This document shows, in pieces, positions 35,907 through 45,176 of a stretch of 64,000 nt of DNA. Each line of letters opens with the position of its first letter. The first letter of the stretch is position 1. The stretch comes from DATAEY01 sp038199035. Its GTDB lineage: Bacteria; Actinomycetota; Thermoleophilia; Solirubrobacterales; Solirubrobacteraceae. The notes below the pieces were generated by a model. The model saw only the letters and a list, made by a program, of their open reading frames with translations. It made no database searches and was not told the DNA's origin. Location of the stretch: NCBI GenBank assembly GCA_038199035.1, contig JBBPZM010000069.1, positions 11,693 through 75,692 of the forward strand. The letters are read 5' to 3'. A program made the translations under genes and the position numbers.

Positions 35907-36806
35907 GTGGAGCGCGTCGGCTTCATCGGGCTGGGGATCATGGGCTCGCGCATGGCGGCCAACCTGCGCCGCGCGGGCTTCGAGCTGACGGTCTTCAACC
36001 GCACCGCCGCCACCGCGCGCGACTGGGCGGCCGAGCACGGCGCGGCGGTGGCGGGCAGCCCCGCCGAGGTGGCAGCGGCCAGCGACGTGGTCGTCACGAT
36101 GGTCGTCGACGGCGACCAGGTCGAGGGCGTGCTGCTCGGCGGCGAGGCCCCGCCCGCCCCGCCGGTCCTCGACGGAGCCCGTGAGGGGCTGCTGTGCGTC
36201 GACATGGCGACGATCGCCCCCGCACAGACCCGCCGGATCGGCGCCGCCCTGGCGGAGCGGGGCGTCGCGTTGGTCGACGCCCCGGTGACCGGCTCCGCGC
36301 CCAAGGCGAACGATGGCACGCTGACCATCATGGCCGGCGGCGCGCCCGAGGACTTCGAGCGGGCGCGCCCGCTGTTCGAGGCCATGGGTGAGCTGGTGGT
36401 CCACGCCGGCCCGCTGGGCCACGGGGAGGCGATCAAGCTCGTCAACAACGCGGTGGCGGCCATCAACGCCGCGACCGTCGGCCAGGCGCTGCTGGCCGCG
36501 CGCCGACAGGGACTCGACCTCGACCGCCTGGTCGAGGTCATGGGCGCCGGCTCGGGCGGCTCGGCCATGCTCGAGCTCAAGGCCGGCCCGATGCGCGAGC
36601 ACGACTACACGACCCTGTTCAAGCTCGACCACATGCTCAAGGACGTGCGCCTGTGCCTGGAGGAGGGCCAGGCAGCCGGCGCGCCCTTCCCCTTCGCCGC
36701 CCTCGTGCGGGAGGTGCTGACCGCGGCGAGCGGCCGCGGGCTGGGCGACGCCGACTTCGCCGCGCTGGTCGAGGTGCTCGAGGGGGAGGCCGGGACGCGG
36801 CTCTGA
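35907..36806 (+). CDS. NAD(P)-dependent beta-hydroxyacid dehydrogenase (3-hydroxyisobutyrate dehydrogenase family)
   Basis: 299 residues. Rossmann start VGFIGLGIMGSRMAANL, substrate motif DAPVTGSAPKANDGTLTIMAGG, and the catalytic Lys region GHGEAIKLVNNAVAA identify the family (HIBADH, tartronate-semialdehyde or glyoxylate/succinic semialdehyde reductases). Substrate not known. The GTG at 35907 is the start that keeps the complete Rossmann loop. Confidence 0.9.
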   Translation: MERVGFIGLGIMGSRMAANLRRAGFELTVFNRTAATARDWAAEHGAAVAGSPAEVAAASDVVVTMVVDGDQVEGVLLGGEAPPAPPVLDGAREGLLCVDMATIAPAQTRRIGAALAERGVALVDAPVTGSAPKANDGTLTIMAGGAPEDFERARPLFEAMGELVVHAGPLGHGEAIKLVNNAVAAINAATVGQALLAARRQGLDLDRLVEVMGAGSGGSAMLELKAGPMREHDYTTLFKLDHMLKDVRLCLEEGQAAGAPFPFAALVREVLTAASGRGLGDADFAALVEVLEGEAGTRL

Positions 36807-36881
36807 GCGCCGGCCGGGCGGGGGAGCGCGACGGCGCCCCCGGCGTCCCCTCCCGCAGAAAGCGCCCGGTTCCAGGGAAGT

Positions 36882-36910
36882 TTGGCGCTCCGAGCCCTAT
36901 TGCGTAGAAT
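36882..36910 (+). promoter_or_regulatory. Sigma-70-type promoter for the DUF1802 gene
   Basis: TTGGCG (36882-36887) and TAGAAT (36905-36910) are separated by exactly 17 bases in otherwise GC-rich sequence. Predicted start near 36917 gives a leader of about 68 bases to the ATG at 36985. Confidence 0.6.
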
Positions 36911-36984
36911 GCCGCCTCCCGCGGCGAATCACCTTATGGCGCCCGGGGCCACTCCGCAGAACGCCGGACCCTTCGTTTTTCGCA

Positions 36985-37614
36985 ATGCCGATCGCTTTCA
37001 AGGAATGGGCTGTCACCGTGCGCGCGCTGGCCGAGGGCGAGCAGCTGGTGACCCTGCGCAAGGGCGGCATCCGCGAGGCCGAGCGCCACTTCAACCTCGA
37101 CCACGAGCGCTTCTTCCTCTACCCGACCTTCGACCACCAGCGCATCGACCTGGTGCGCGAGTCCCACCGCCCGGAGCTGCGTCGCGCGCTGGAGGAGGGA
37201 GTCTGGGCCGACCGTGAGCCGCCGGCCCACGCCTGGACCCAGGACGGGGGGATCGAGCAGCCCGACCGGGTGCGCATCCGCGCCTGGGCCGAGGTGGCCG
37301 GCCACTACACGATCACCGACCCGCGCTGCGTGGACGCGCTCTCGCCCTTCTACGTCTGGACGCCCGACTACGCCGAGAAGCGCCTGGCCTGGAAGCGCCG
37401 CCATCCCCTGCACGTCCTGCTCCTACGCACCTACCGCATCCCCCGACCGGTCACCGTCAAGGTCCGCGACGAATACGGAGGCTGCCGCTCCTGGCTCGAG
37501 CTCCAGCGTGAGCTGCCCTTCGAGGGCACGCCGGTGCTCTCCGACGACGAGTTCGAGCGCGCGGCCGAGGCGATCGAGGCGATCGCCTCCGACGCCACGC
37601 CGGCGATGGCGTAG
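36985..37614 (+). CDS. DUF1802 family protein
   Basis: 209 residues. FKEWAVTVRALAEGEQLVTL followed by RKGGIREAERHFNLDHERFF and YPTFDHQR is the DUF1802 signature. Function unknown; it is cytoplasmic with no membrane segment. It ends in an amber codon (37612-37614) that lies in the same reading frame as the following DUF1152 region. No good Shine-Dalgarno is visible upstream. Confidence 0.82.
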   Translation: MPIAFKEWAVTVRALAEGEQLVTLRKGGIREAERHFNLDHERFFLYPTFDHQRIDLVRESHRPELRRALEEGVWADREPPAHAWTQDGGIEQPDRVRIRAWAEVAGHYTITDPRCVDALSPFYVWTPDYAEKRLAWKRRHPLHVLLLRTYRIPRPVTVKVRDEYGGCRSWLELQRELPFEGTPVLSDDEFERAAEAIEAIASDATPAMA

Positions 37615-37674
37615 TGGCCCGTCCGGCGCATCCGCACCGCACGAGCCACTAGGGCCGCCCCCGCGGCCGGCGCG

Positions 37675-38619
37675 CTGAGCCAGGGAATCGACTCGCTGCT
37701 GGGCGGCGCCCGCCGGGCGCTGTGCCTGGGGATCGGCGGAGGCGGCGACGTGGTCGGGGCGCTGGCCACCGCCGAGCTGGCGAAAAGCCTGGGCCCCGCC
37801 GCGACCGTGGGCGGCGTCACCTGGGAGCGCCGGGTGGTCGATCCCCTTCCGGGCCCGCGCCCCCTCGACGAGGTGGTCGGCGCGGAGCGGCTCAACCATG
37901 CGGTGGCCCTGGCCGGGCCGCAGACCCGCGGACCCGGGGGCTTCCTCTTCGCCGAGTCGCGCATGGCCGCGGCGCTGGATGAGCCGACCGTGCTGGTCGA
38001 CCCCTCGGTCGGTCCGCGGGCGGTGGCCGCCGGGCTGGCCGACGCCTGCCCGAAGCTGGGCTGCGACCTGGTCATGCTCATCGACGTGGGCGGTGATGTC
38101 CTGGCCCATGGGGACGAGGCCGGGCTGGCCAGCCCGCTGTGCGACGCGGTCATGCTCGCCGCGGCCCCTGCGCTGGCCGTCCAAGGCCTGGCCGTCGGGG
38201 CCGGGGTGTTCGGCGCCGGCTGCGACGGCGAGCTCACGGCCGCCGAGGTGCTCGAGCGCATCGCCGAGGTGGCCGCGGTCGGCGGGCTCCTCGGCGCGTG
38301 GGGCCTCACCCCGGCCGCCGCCGCACGGTTGGCGCACCCCGCGGCGGCCATCCCCACCGAGGCCAGCGCCCAGGCGCTGCACTGCTTCGCGGGAGAGGTG
38401 GGCCAGACCGCCATCCGCGGCGGGGCGCGCAGCGTCGCCCTCTCTCCCCTCGGCGCCCTGACCTTCTACTTCGACCCCGGGGCGGCGATCGCCACCTGCG
38501 CGCGCCTGGCCGCGGCGGTGACCGATGCCGCCCACCTGGCCGAGGCCAACGCGCGCCTGCGCGAGCTGGGCATCGCCACCGAGCTCGACGCCGAGCAGGC
38601 GACCGGGTCCGAGGCCTAG
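37675..38619 (+). CDS. DUF1152 family protein with non-canonical start
   Basis: About 314 residues if begun at CTG 37675 (reading SQGIDSLLGGARRALCLGIG after the initiator). The family's N-terminal glycine loop CLGIGGGGDVVGALATAELA is intact, but no ATG, GTG or TTG precedes it in frame after the amber codon at 37612; the first canonical start, GTG 37750, falls inside the glycine loop. Alternatives are start at CTG, readthrough from the DUF1802 gene, or a sequence error. DUF1152 function is unknown; the loop suggests nucleotide or phosphate binding. Confidence 0.7.
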   Translation: MSQGIDSLLGGARRALCLGIGGGGDVVGALATAELAKSLGPAATVGGVTWERRVVDPLPGPRPLDEVVGAERLNHAVALAGPQTRGPGGFLFAESRMAAALDEPTVLVDPSVGPRAVAAGLADACPKLGCDLVMLIDVGGDVLAHGDEAGLASPLCDAVMLAAAPALAVQGLAVGAGVFGAGCDGELTAAEVLERIAEVAAVGGLLGAWGLTPAAAARLAHPAAAIPTEASAQALHCFAGEVGQTAIRGGARSVALSPLGALTFYFDPGAAIATCARLAAAVTDAAHLAEANARLRELGIATELDAEQATGSEA

Positions 38620-38728
38620 CACCGCTGGCGCCGGCGTCACCGCCGCGACCCCGGCCAGCCCGGGACTGCTGCCTCGCCCGGATCGCGGGCGCTAGGCTGC
38701 GCTCCCCGGGCACCGTCAAGGAGGAGCT

Positions 38729-41548
38729 TTGTCGAGGTCGAGGTCGAGGTCGAGGTCGAGGTCTAGGATCTTCGCGCTGGCGTGCCTCGGCTGCTGGTGC
38801 CTCGCCACGGCGCCGCCGGCCTCGGCCCAGCTGCCCGGCGTCGGACCGCCCGTCCCGCCCTACCGCACGGGAGACTTCGGCGGCTTCCACGACGTCCTGC
38901 CGCCCGGGACCAACGGCCTCGACAACGATGCCCAGCTCGCCGCCTTCCGGACGACCGGCGCACGCCCCGCCCACAACGACGACCAGCTGCCGCTCTACCG
39001 CGACCTGCTCTACGCCGCCCCCGGCCTCTCGGGCTCCCAGCTGGAGAGGTTCTACAAGGACTCGAGCTTCGGGGTGCGCCCGGGCGACGTCGAGCGCACC
39101 TACCACCCCGGCGGGCGCACCGACGTGACCGTGGTGCGCGACCGCTCCTACGGCGTTCCCCACGTCTATGCCACCACCCGGGCGGGCGCCGAGTACGCGC
39201 TGGGCTACGTGGCCGCCGAGGACCGGCTGTTCTTCATCGACGTGCTGCGCCACGCCGGCCGCGCCGAGCTCTCCTCGTTCGCCGGGGGCGACCCCGGCAA
39301 CCGCGCGATGGACCAGGGCCAGTGGCAGATCGCCCCCTACACCGAGGGCGACCTCCAACGCCAGTACGACCAGGTCGACGACCTCTACGGCAAGGAGGGC
39401 CGCCAGCTCCAGGACGACGCCACCGCCTACGTCGCCGGCATCAACCAGTACATCGTCGAGGCCAAGCTCGACCCGGCCAAGATGCCGGTGGAGTACGCGG
39501 CGATCGAGAAGCCCCAGGGGCCCGACCCCTGGAAGGTCACCGACCTCATCGCCACCGCGAGCCTGATCGGCGGGATCTTCGGCAAGGGCGGCGGTGAGGA
39601 GGTGAGCTGGGCAGGCCTGCTGGCCGACTTCCGCCACCGCTTCGGAGACAAGCGCGGCCTGGCCCTCTTGCGCCAGTTCAGCGAGGCCCACGACCCCGAG
39701 TCGCCGACCACCGTCCACGACAAGCGCTTCCCCGACCAGCCGTTTCCCAAGGGGCTGCCGTCCAGCGCCGCGCTGCCGGACTCCGGCACGCTCGATCCGG
39801 CGCCGGTGGTGGAGAGTGGGACCGACGCCGGCAGCGGCGGCAGCGACTCCTCGAGCGGGTCTGGCGACTCGGCCACCTCAAGCGCGCAGGCCACGGTGGC
39901 CGGGCTGCGCGGCGTCCTGGCCTTCCCCTCGGCCAACTCCAACGCCCTGGTCGTGTCCGGGCGCAAGTCGCGCTCGGGTCACCCGGTGGCGATCTTCGGG
40001 CCCCAGGTGGGCTACTTCGCGCCCCAGATCCTCATGGAGCAGGACGTCCACGCCCCCGGGCTCGACGCCCGGGGGGCCACCTTCCCCGGCGTGAACCTCT
40101 ACGTGGAGCTGGGCCACGGCCGCGACTACGCGTGGAGCGCGACCTCGGCCGGGCAGGACATCGTCGACACCTTCGCCGTCGACCTGTGCGAGCCCGACGG
40201 CTCCAAGCCAAAGCTCGGATCCGACCACTACCGCTACAAGGGCAAGTGCCTGCCCATGGAGGACCTGCGGCGCACCAACGTGTGGACGCCGAACGCCGCC
40301 GACCAGACCCCGCCCGGCACCCAGACCCTGCGCGCCCAGCGCACCAAGCTGGGGCTCGTGGTCGCCCGGGCCAAGCTCGACGGCAAGCCCATCGCCTACA
40401 CCCGCCTGCGCACGACCTACCTGCACGAGATCGACTCGGCGCGGGGCTTCGCCGACTTCAACGACCCCCACAGGATCCACGACGCCCGCGACTACCAGAA
40501 GGCCGCCTACAAGATCGGCTACACGTTCAACTGGTTCTACGCCGACGATCGCGACGTCGCCTACTTCAACTCGGGCAACAACCCGGTCCGGCCAAAGGAC
40601 GTCGACCCGCTCGTCCCGACCAAGGCGAAGTTCGCCTGGCGAGGGCTGGACCCCTCCGACAACACGGCTCGCTATACCGCGTTCGCCCACCACCCGCAGG
40701 TCATCGACCAGTCCTACCTCACGAGTTGGAACAACTCGCCGGCCCCTGCCTACGCCGGCGCCCCGCCTGACGTATTCGGGCCGGTGTACCGGTCACAGCT
40801 GCTCGACGAGAGCCTGCGCCCCCGGCTGGCCGGCGGCGACATCAGCGTGCCCAAGGTCGTCGACGCGATGGAGAACGCCGGCACGGTCGACCTGCGCGGC
40901 GACAAGGTCCTGCCGCTGGCCCTGAAGGTGCTCGGCGACCAGAAGGGCGACTCCCAGCTGGCCGACGCCATCGACAAGCTGCGGGCCTGGAAAAAGGACG
41001 GCACCCACCGCATCGACCGCGATCGCGACGGCCACTACGAGCACAGCCGCGCGGTGGCGATCATGGACGCGTGGTGGCCCAAGCTGCTGGAGGCGGAGTT
41101 CGAGCCGGCCATGGGCCACCGGCTGTTCAAGGCGCTGCGCGCCCGCCTCCAGTTCGACAACGAGCCCAATAACCACGGCGACCACCTCGGCTCGGCCTAC
41201 CAGGACGGCTGGTACAGCTACGCCAACAAGGACCTGCGCACGCTGCTGGGCCAGAAGGTCAAGGGCCGCTACGAGACGAAGTTCTGCGGGGAGGGCGACC
41301 TGCGCCGCTGCCGCCAGGCGCTGGCCGACTCGCTGCGCAACGCCCTCAAGGTGGACAGCTCGCAGCTCTACGGAAACGACGAGGTCTGCAACAGCGATGA
41401 GCGCAAGGGCTTCAAGGGCGACGACCAGGCGTGCTACGACGCCATCCGCTTCCGTCCGCTGGGCGGGATCACCCAGCCGCTGATCCCCTGGGTCAACCGC
41501 CCGACCTACCAGCAGGCGGTCGAGGTCCAGGGCCACCGCCAGCGCTGA
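38729..41548 (+). CDS. Secreted penicillin-acylase-family N-terminal-nucleophile hydrolase
   Basis: 939 residues. A signal peptide (about 14-34, IFALACLGCWCLATAPPASA) follows an Arg-Ser repeat. DRSYGVPHVYATTRAGAEYA and GYVAAEDRLFFIDVLRHAGR are the alpha-chain motifs of S45 acylases. A Ser/Gly-rich spacer (about 370-395) precedes the predicted autoprocessing site, where Ser404 in SANSNALVV would become the beta-chain N-terminal nucleophile. It would hydrolyse an amide such as an acyl-homoserine lactone or related compound. TTG start preceded by AAGGAGGAGC. Confidence 0.88.
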   Translation: MSRSRSRSRSRSRIFALACLGCWCLATAPPASAQLPGVGPPVPPYRTGDFGGFHDVLPPGTNGLDNDAQLAAFRTTGARPAHNDDQLPLYRDLLYAAPGLSGSQLERFYKDSSFGVRPGDVERTYHPGGRTDVTVVRDRSYGVPHVYATTRAGAEYALGYVAAEDRLFFIDVLRHAGRAELSSFAGGDPGNRAMDQGQWQIAPYTEGDLQRQYDQVDDLYGKEGRQLQDDATAYVAGINQYIVEAKLDPAKMPVEYAAIEKPQGPDPWKVTDLIATASLIGGIFGKGGGEEVSWAGLLADFRHRFGDKRGLALLRQFSEAHDPESPTTVHDKRFPDQPFPKGLPSSAALPDSGTLDPAPVVESGTDAGSGGSDSSSGSGDSATSSAQATVAGLRGVLAFPSANSNALVVSGRKSRSGHPVAIFGPQVGYFAPQILMEQDVHAPGLDARGATFPGVNLYVELGHGRDYAWSATSAGQDIVDTFAVDLCEPDGSKPKLGSDHYRYKGKCLPMEDLRRTNVWTPNAADQTPPGTQTLRAQRTKLGLVVARAKLDGKPIAYTRLRTTYLHEIDSARGFADFNDPHRIHDARDYQKAAYKIGYTFNWFYADDRDVAYFNSGNNPVRPKDVDPLVPTKAKFAWRGLDPSDNTARYTAFAHHPQVIDQSYLTSWNNSPAPAYAGAPPDVFGPVYRSQLLDESLRPRLAGGDISVPKVVDAMENAGTVDLRGDKVLPLALKVLGDQKGDSQLADAIDKLRAWKKDGTHRIDRDRDGHYEHSRAVAIMDAWWPKLLEAEFEPAMGHRLFKALRARLQFDNEPNNHGDHLGSAYQDGWYSYANKDLRTLLGQKVKGRYETKFCGEGDLRRCRQALADSLRNALKVDSSQLYGNDEVCNSDERKGFKGDDQACYDAIRFRPLGGITQPLIPWVNRPTYQQAVEVQGHRQR
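38731..38766 (+). repeat. Hexanucleotide repeat in the acylase signal peptide
   Basis: Five perfect GTCGAG units (38731-38760) plus one altered unit, directly after the TTG start, encoding alternating Ser and Arg. The unit is in frame, so copy-number change would alter the length and charge of the signal n-region, not switch the gene off. Confidence 0.85.
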
Positions 41549-41552
41549 GTGA

Positions 41553-41576
41553 GCAGCGTCACACCGGGTGTGCTGC
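41553..41576 (+). terminator. Palindrome after the acylase gene
   Basis: CACACC-G-GGTGTG (41560-41572) is a near-perfect dyad flanked by GCAG and CTGC, giving a longer interrupted stem five bases after the stop. No U-tract, so it may instead be an operator for the cyclase gene that starts at 41623. Confidence 0.45.
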
Positions 41577-41622
41577 GGCCCGGTGACCCTCGGACGGTAG
41601 GGTCGCCCACCGAGAGGGTCTG

Positions 41623-43260
41623 ATGGCCTCGTCCCAACAGAGCCGCCACTCGCCAGCCACAGGGCTGCGCCCCCCGCGCCGCCCCGGCGAGCCGTCGGCC
41701 GACCCCGAGCGCCGCGACGGCCGCGCTCACCGGCTGCACGCGCGCCGCGAGCTGGCCGACCGCGCGCTGGCCGAGCCGGGCCTCGAGCTCCTGCGCCACC
41801 TGCGGCCGCGCTTCGCCCTGTGCCTGGCCGGTTCGAACTTCGTCGGGGCGGTGCTGGTCTACGTATTCCTGGCCTACGTCGCGCCCACGCCGGTCGTCGC
41901 CGATGCCCAGCGGGTCTCCGAGGTCAACCTGATCGGGTTCGTCGCGGTCCTGCTCGTGTCCATGCCGCTGGGGACGTTCGTCGCCTTCGCCGTGGGGCGG
42001 CCGACCCGCGAGTGGCTATCCGCCGATCGCCTGCCCGACGAGCGCGAGCGCCGGCTGACCCTGCAAGAGCCGCTGCGCCAGGCGGGCGCCGAGGCGGTCA
42101 TATGGGTGATCGTCGCTCTCGTCTTCGCCGCCGTCAACGCCCCCTACTCCCTGGCCCTGGGCGCGCAGGCCGGCGCGACGATCATGTTCGGCGGGGTCGC
42201 CACCTGCGCGCTGAGCTACCTGCTCTACGAGCGCACGATGCGGCCGATCACCGCCCGCGCGCTGGCCGGCGGCGCGCCCGACCACGCCGTGGTCCCCGGG
42301 GTCACCACCCGCCTGGTCCTGACGTGGGCGTTCGGTACCGCCGTGGTCATCATGGGCATCGCCGAGATTGGCAGCGACGTACTCATCGGCATCCCGGCCA
42401 CGCGCGAGAAGATCGCCTTCACCGTGCTCTACCTCAGCCTGGTCGGCCTGGGCGTCGGCCTGGCCACCATCTTCGTCGCCGCGCGCTCGGTGGCCGACCC
42501 GCTCGAGTCCGTGCGCAGCGCGCTGGCCGAGGTCGAGGCGGGCAACATCGACGTCGAGGCGCCGGTCTACGACGGCAGCGAGGTCGGCGTCCTCCAGGCG
42601 GGCTTCAACCGCATGGTCGCGGGCCTGCGCGAGCGCGAGCAGCTGCGCGACCTGTTCGGCCGCCACGTGGGCGAGGACGTGGCCCGCCAGGCGATCGAGC
42701 GTGGCCTCGAGCTCGGCGGCGAGGTGCGCGACGTCGCCGTCCTCTTTGTCGACCTGATGGGCTCCACCACCCTCGCCGCCACGCGCGACCCGCGCACGGT
42801 GGTGGCCACCCTCAACGCCTTCTTCGGCGCGGTGGTCGAGGCGGTCAGCCTGCACGGCGGCTGGGTCAACAAGTTCGAGGGCGACGCCGCGCTGTGCGTG
42901 TTCGGCGCGCCCACCGCCCACCCCGACGCCGCGGGCAGCGCGCTGGCCACCGCCCGGCGCCTCCAGGCGCGCCTGCGTCGCGAGCTCCCCGACGTGCGGG
43001 CGGGCATCGGCCTCTCGGCCGGCGCGGTGGTGGCTGGCAACGTCGGCGCCGCCGAGCGCTTCGAGTACACGGTGATCGGCGACCCCGTCAACGAGGCCGC
43101 CCGCCTGACCGAGCTGGCCAAGACCGCGCCCGAGGGCATCGTCGCCTCCGAGGCCATCCTCGCCCGGGCGGGCGCGGCGGAGACACCCCACTGGGAGCTG
43201 GGCGAGGAGCGCACGCTGCGGGGGCGGACCGCGGCCACCCGGCTGGCCACCCCCCGCTGA
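41623..43260 (+). CDS. Membrane-bound class III adenylate/guanylate cyclase with HAMP domain
   Basis: 545 residues: Arg/Pro-rich cytoplasmic start, six membrane segments (about 65-290), a HAMP domain (about 290-345), then the cyclase domain with metal Asp in VAVLFVDLMGST, VNKFEGDAALCVFG and FEYTVIGDPVNEAARL. The Lys and Asp in those last motifs favour ATP over GTP. The six-helix-HAMP-cyclase architecture is common in Actinomycetota. It would make cAMP in response to a membrane signal. Confidence 0.9.
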   Translation: MASSQQSRHSPATGLRPPRRPGEPSADPERRDGRAHRLHARRELADRALAEPGLELLRHLRPRFALCLAGSNFVGAVLVYVFLAYVAPTPVVADAQRVSEVNLIGFVAVLLVSMPLGTFVAFAVGRPTREWLSADRLPDERERRLTLQEPLRQAGAEAVIWVIVALVFAAVNAPYSLALGAQAGATIMFGGVATCALSYLLYERTMRPITARALAGGAPDHAVVPGVTTRLVLTWAFGTAVVIMGIAEIGSDVLIGIPATREKIAFTVLYLSLVGLGVGLATIFVAARSVADPLESVRSALAEVEAGNIDVEAPVYDGSEVGVLQAGFNRMVAGLREREQLRDLFGRHVGEDVARQAIERGLELGGEVRDVAVLFVDLMGSTTLAATRDPRTVVATLNAFFGAVVEAVSLHGGWVNKFEGDAALCVFGAPTAHPDAAGSALATARRLQARLRRELPDVRAGIGLSAGAVVAGNVGAAERFEYTVIGDPVNEAARLTELAKTAPEGIVASEAILARAGAAETPHWELGEERTLRGRTAATRLATPR

Positions 43261-43292
43261 GGCTGGCTGCCTCCCCCGCGTAAGCTGGCGCG

Positions 43293-44045
43293 GTGGCCTG
43301 GGTCGAGTCGGTCTCGCCGTCCTTTCGCGCGCGCCACGAGTCCGAGGACGTCGACGACGCCGCGGCCCTGCTGGATCAGCTCGAGCGGGCACGCGACTCG
43401 CTGGGAGAGCTCTTCCCCAGAGCGCCGGGCGACCTCACGCTGATCGTCCACGGCTCTACCGTTGCGCTCTACCTGGCCCAGCCCTACCTGCTGGCCGCCC
43501 GCGCCCTGACCGCGCCCGCCGGCCGGCGCTACCTGGTCGGCTGGTCGGGAGCCTACGAGGTCCACGTCCTCGCTCCCCGGCTGCTGCGGGGGCGCGCCTC
43601 CAACGTCCCGGGCTCGCGGGAGCTGCTGAACCTGGCTCCGAGCGCGCTCTACGCGAGTGTCGTGGTCGGCGCCAACAACCCCGAGCTGCCCCCGCCCTTC
43701 TCGTTCCCCAGCTTCATGCGCTATCAGCGCTGGGCATGGCTGGCCCAGGGAGCGGCTCAGTACTTCGCCGGCCAGGTGCCCCACCTGCGCCCGGCCATAA
43801 AGCGCCGCCTGCACGAGGGGCCGGCGCCCTCGTTTCCCCCCGGCCTGCGCGACGCGCCCCTGCTCGGGGGAACGGTGCTCGACCTGCTCGCGCGTGAGGA
43901 GGGGGCCGGGGCCGCGGCGCGCCTGGCCTGCCGGCTGCATCCGGGCGGCGCCGAAGCGGCGCTGGTCAAGGCGTTCGGCGAGCGCGATCTGCGCCACACC
44001 GAGGAGCGCTGGCGCCACCACCTGGACCGGCTCGCCGCCGCCTGA
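43293..44045 (+). CDS. Hypothetical protein, possibly a degenerate zinc peptidase
   Basis: 250 residues, GTG start, 32 bases after the cyclase. The central MRYQRWAWLAQGAAQYFAGQ resembles the gluzincin stretch HExxH..WLxEGxAxYF, but the HExxH is missing, so catalysis is unlikely. The C-terminal half is helical and Arg-rich. The function is unknown; a binding role left from a peptidase is an inference. Confidence 0.6.
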   Translation: MAWVESVSPSFRARHESEDVDDAAALLDQLERARDSLGELFPRAPGDLTLIVHGSTVALYLAQPYLLAARALTAPAGRRYLVGWSGAYEVHVLAPRLLRGRASNVPGSRELLNLAPSALYASVVVGANNPELPPPFSFPSFMRYQRWAWLAQGAAQYFAGQVPHLRPAIKRRLHEGPAPSFPPGLRDAPLLGGTVLDLLAREEGAGAAARLACRLHPGGAEAALVKAFGERDLRHTEERWRHHLDRLAAA

Positions 44046-44052
44046 CGCGCGG

Positions 44053-44544
44053 TCAGCCCAGCAGCTCGGTGCCGATCCACAGGACGACGGCGACCACGGC
44101 CAGCCCGGCGAGCAGGCCGGCCAGGAGGCGCAGCGGCGACACGCCGCCCCCGGAGTGGCCCGGGGACAGCTCGGCCTGGAGCAGGACGTCCCGGGCCGTC
44201 GGCGCCCCCGACGAGGGGACGAGGACGTCGCGCGGCCCGGCGGCGAGGTAGTCGGGCACGTCGAATCCCCGCGACCGGCGCAGCATGCTCGGCACGCCCT
44301 CCTCGAGCAGCATGCCCTGGATGAACTCCGCCTCGGCCTGGTTGCGCCCTGACGCCACCGCCACCAGGTCGCCTTCGGAGAGGTGGGGCTTGATCTTGCG
44401 CGCCCGCTCGTGGCGGTCGCTGGCCGGCGCCTCGAGGCCGTCGGCGCCGGCGTAGACGAGCGGCATCTTGCAGCGGGCGCAGAAGCGTCGATCCAACGGA
44501 TAGCTGAGCGCGCAGCTCGGGCAGACCAGCGGCTCGGGGGCCAT
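44053..44544 (-). CDS. Zinc-ribbon / DUF2007-like membrane protein
   Basis: 163 residues: N-terminal zinc ribbon (CPSCALSYPLDRRFCARC), a domain about 55-120 with EAEFIQGMLLEEGVPSMLRR and RDVLVPSSGAPTARDVL that matches DUF2007 putative signal-transducing proteins, and one C-terminal membrane segment. ATG 44544 is chosen as it starts right before the ribbon. Convergent with the preceding gene. Confidence 0.72.
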   Translation of the reverse strand: MAPEPLVCPSCALSYPLDRRFCARCKMPLVYAGADGLEAPASDRHERARKIKPHLSEGDLVAVASGRNQAEAEFIQGMLLEEGVPSMLRRSRGFDVPDYLAAGPRDVLVPSSGAPTARDVLLQAELSPGHSGGGVSPLRLLAGLLAGLAVVAVVLWIGTELLG

Positions 44545-44686
44545 CGGCCCACTGTAGATCACGCCCTCGCGGCCCTCGCCCGAGCGCCGCCGCCGTGGCG
44601 GGCGCGTGCTCGCCGCGTCGCCGCCCCGCTCGGCCCGGGCGCCCCCGCCGGGGCCGTGGCCGGGCGCGCCGGTCGGGGTCGCCCCG

Positions 44687-45088
44687 CTACGCCGCGTCGA
44701 CGACGGTCAGCTCGGCGTCCTCCACCCGCCCGTCCACGATCCGATAGGCGCGGACCTGCGGCTCGTCGGCGGCCAAGCCGACGATGACGTAGAGCGCGTG
44801 GGGGTGAAAGGCGAGGTTGACGTCGGTCTGCGACGGATAGGGCTCGCTGCGGGTGTGCGAGTGATAGATCGCCCCGAGGTCGAGCCCGGCGTCCTCGATG
44901 GCCATCTCGATCCGGTACTGCTCGCGCGGCTCGAGCTCGTAGCGCAGCGGGCTGGCCGCGGCGTTGGTGGCACGGTGGACCTCCACCGCCTGACCGTCTC
45001 GCGCCGCCACCATCCCGCAGCACTCGTTGGGTGCCTCCTGGCGGGCGTGCTCGACCATCGCCGCCAGCATGTCGCGCGAGATGCGCAC
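44687..45088 (-). CDS. mec: Mec-type JAMM metallopeptidase, CysO-cysteine hydrolase
   Basis: 133 residues. The JAMM zinc motif is HSHTRSEPYPSQTD with the upstream Glu in NECCGMV. The Thr in HSHT is typical of mycobacterial Mec rather than the HxHP of other JAMM proteins. Mec releases cysteine from the CysO-Cys adduct; relatives also trim sulfur-carrier C-termini. The other pathway proteins are at 47154 (CysM), 55173 (CysO) and 55505 (activating enzyme). GTG 45088 is chosen at the start of the conserved VRISRDML. Downstream of tatA on the same strand. Confidence 0.85.
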   Translation of the reverse strand: MRISRDMLAAMVEHARQEAPNECCGMVAARDGQAVEVHRATNAAASPLRYELEPREQYRIEMAIEDAGLDLGAIYHSHTRSEPYPSQTDVNLAFHPHALYVIVGLAADEPQVRAYRIVDGRVEDAELTVVDAA

Positions 45089-45176
45089 GGCGGCGAGGCT
45101 AGCAACCGTCCCGCCGCCGGCCCGCGACCGCCGGTGCGGCCGGGTCGCAGACCCGCCCGTTACCGGCGTCGCCGGC

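Noticed and set aside
38732..38767. RS repeat as a functional SR domain
   Set aside because: It sits in the n-region of a signal peptide and arises from a simple DNA repeat.
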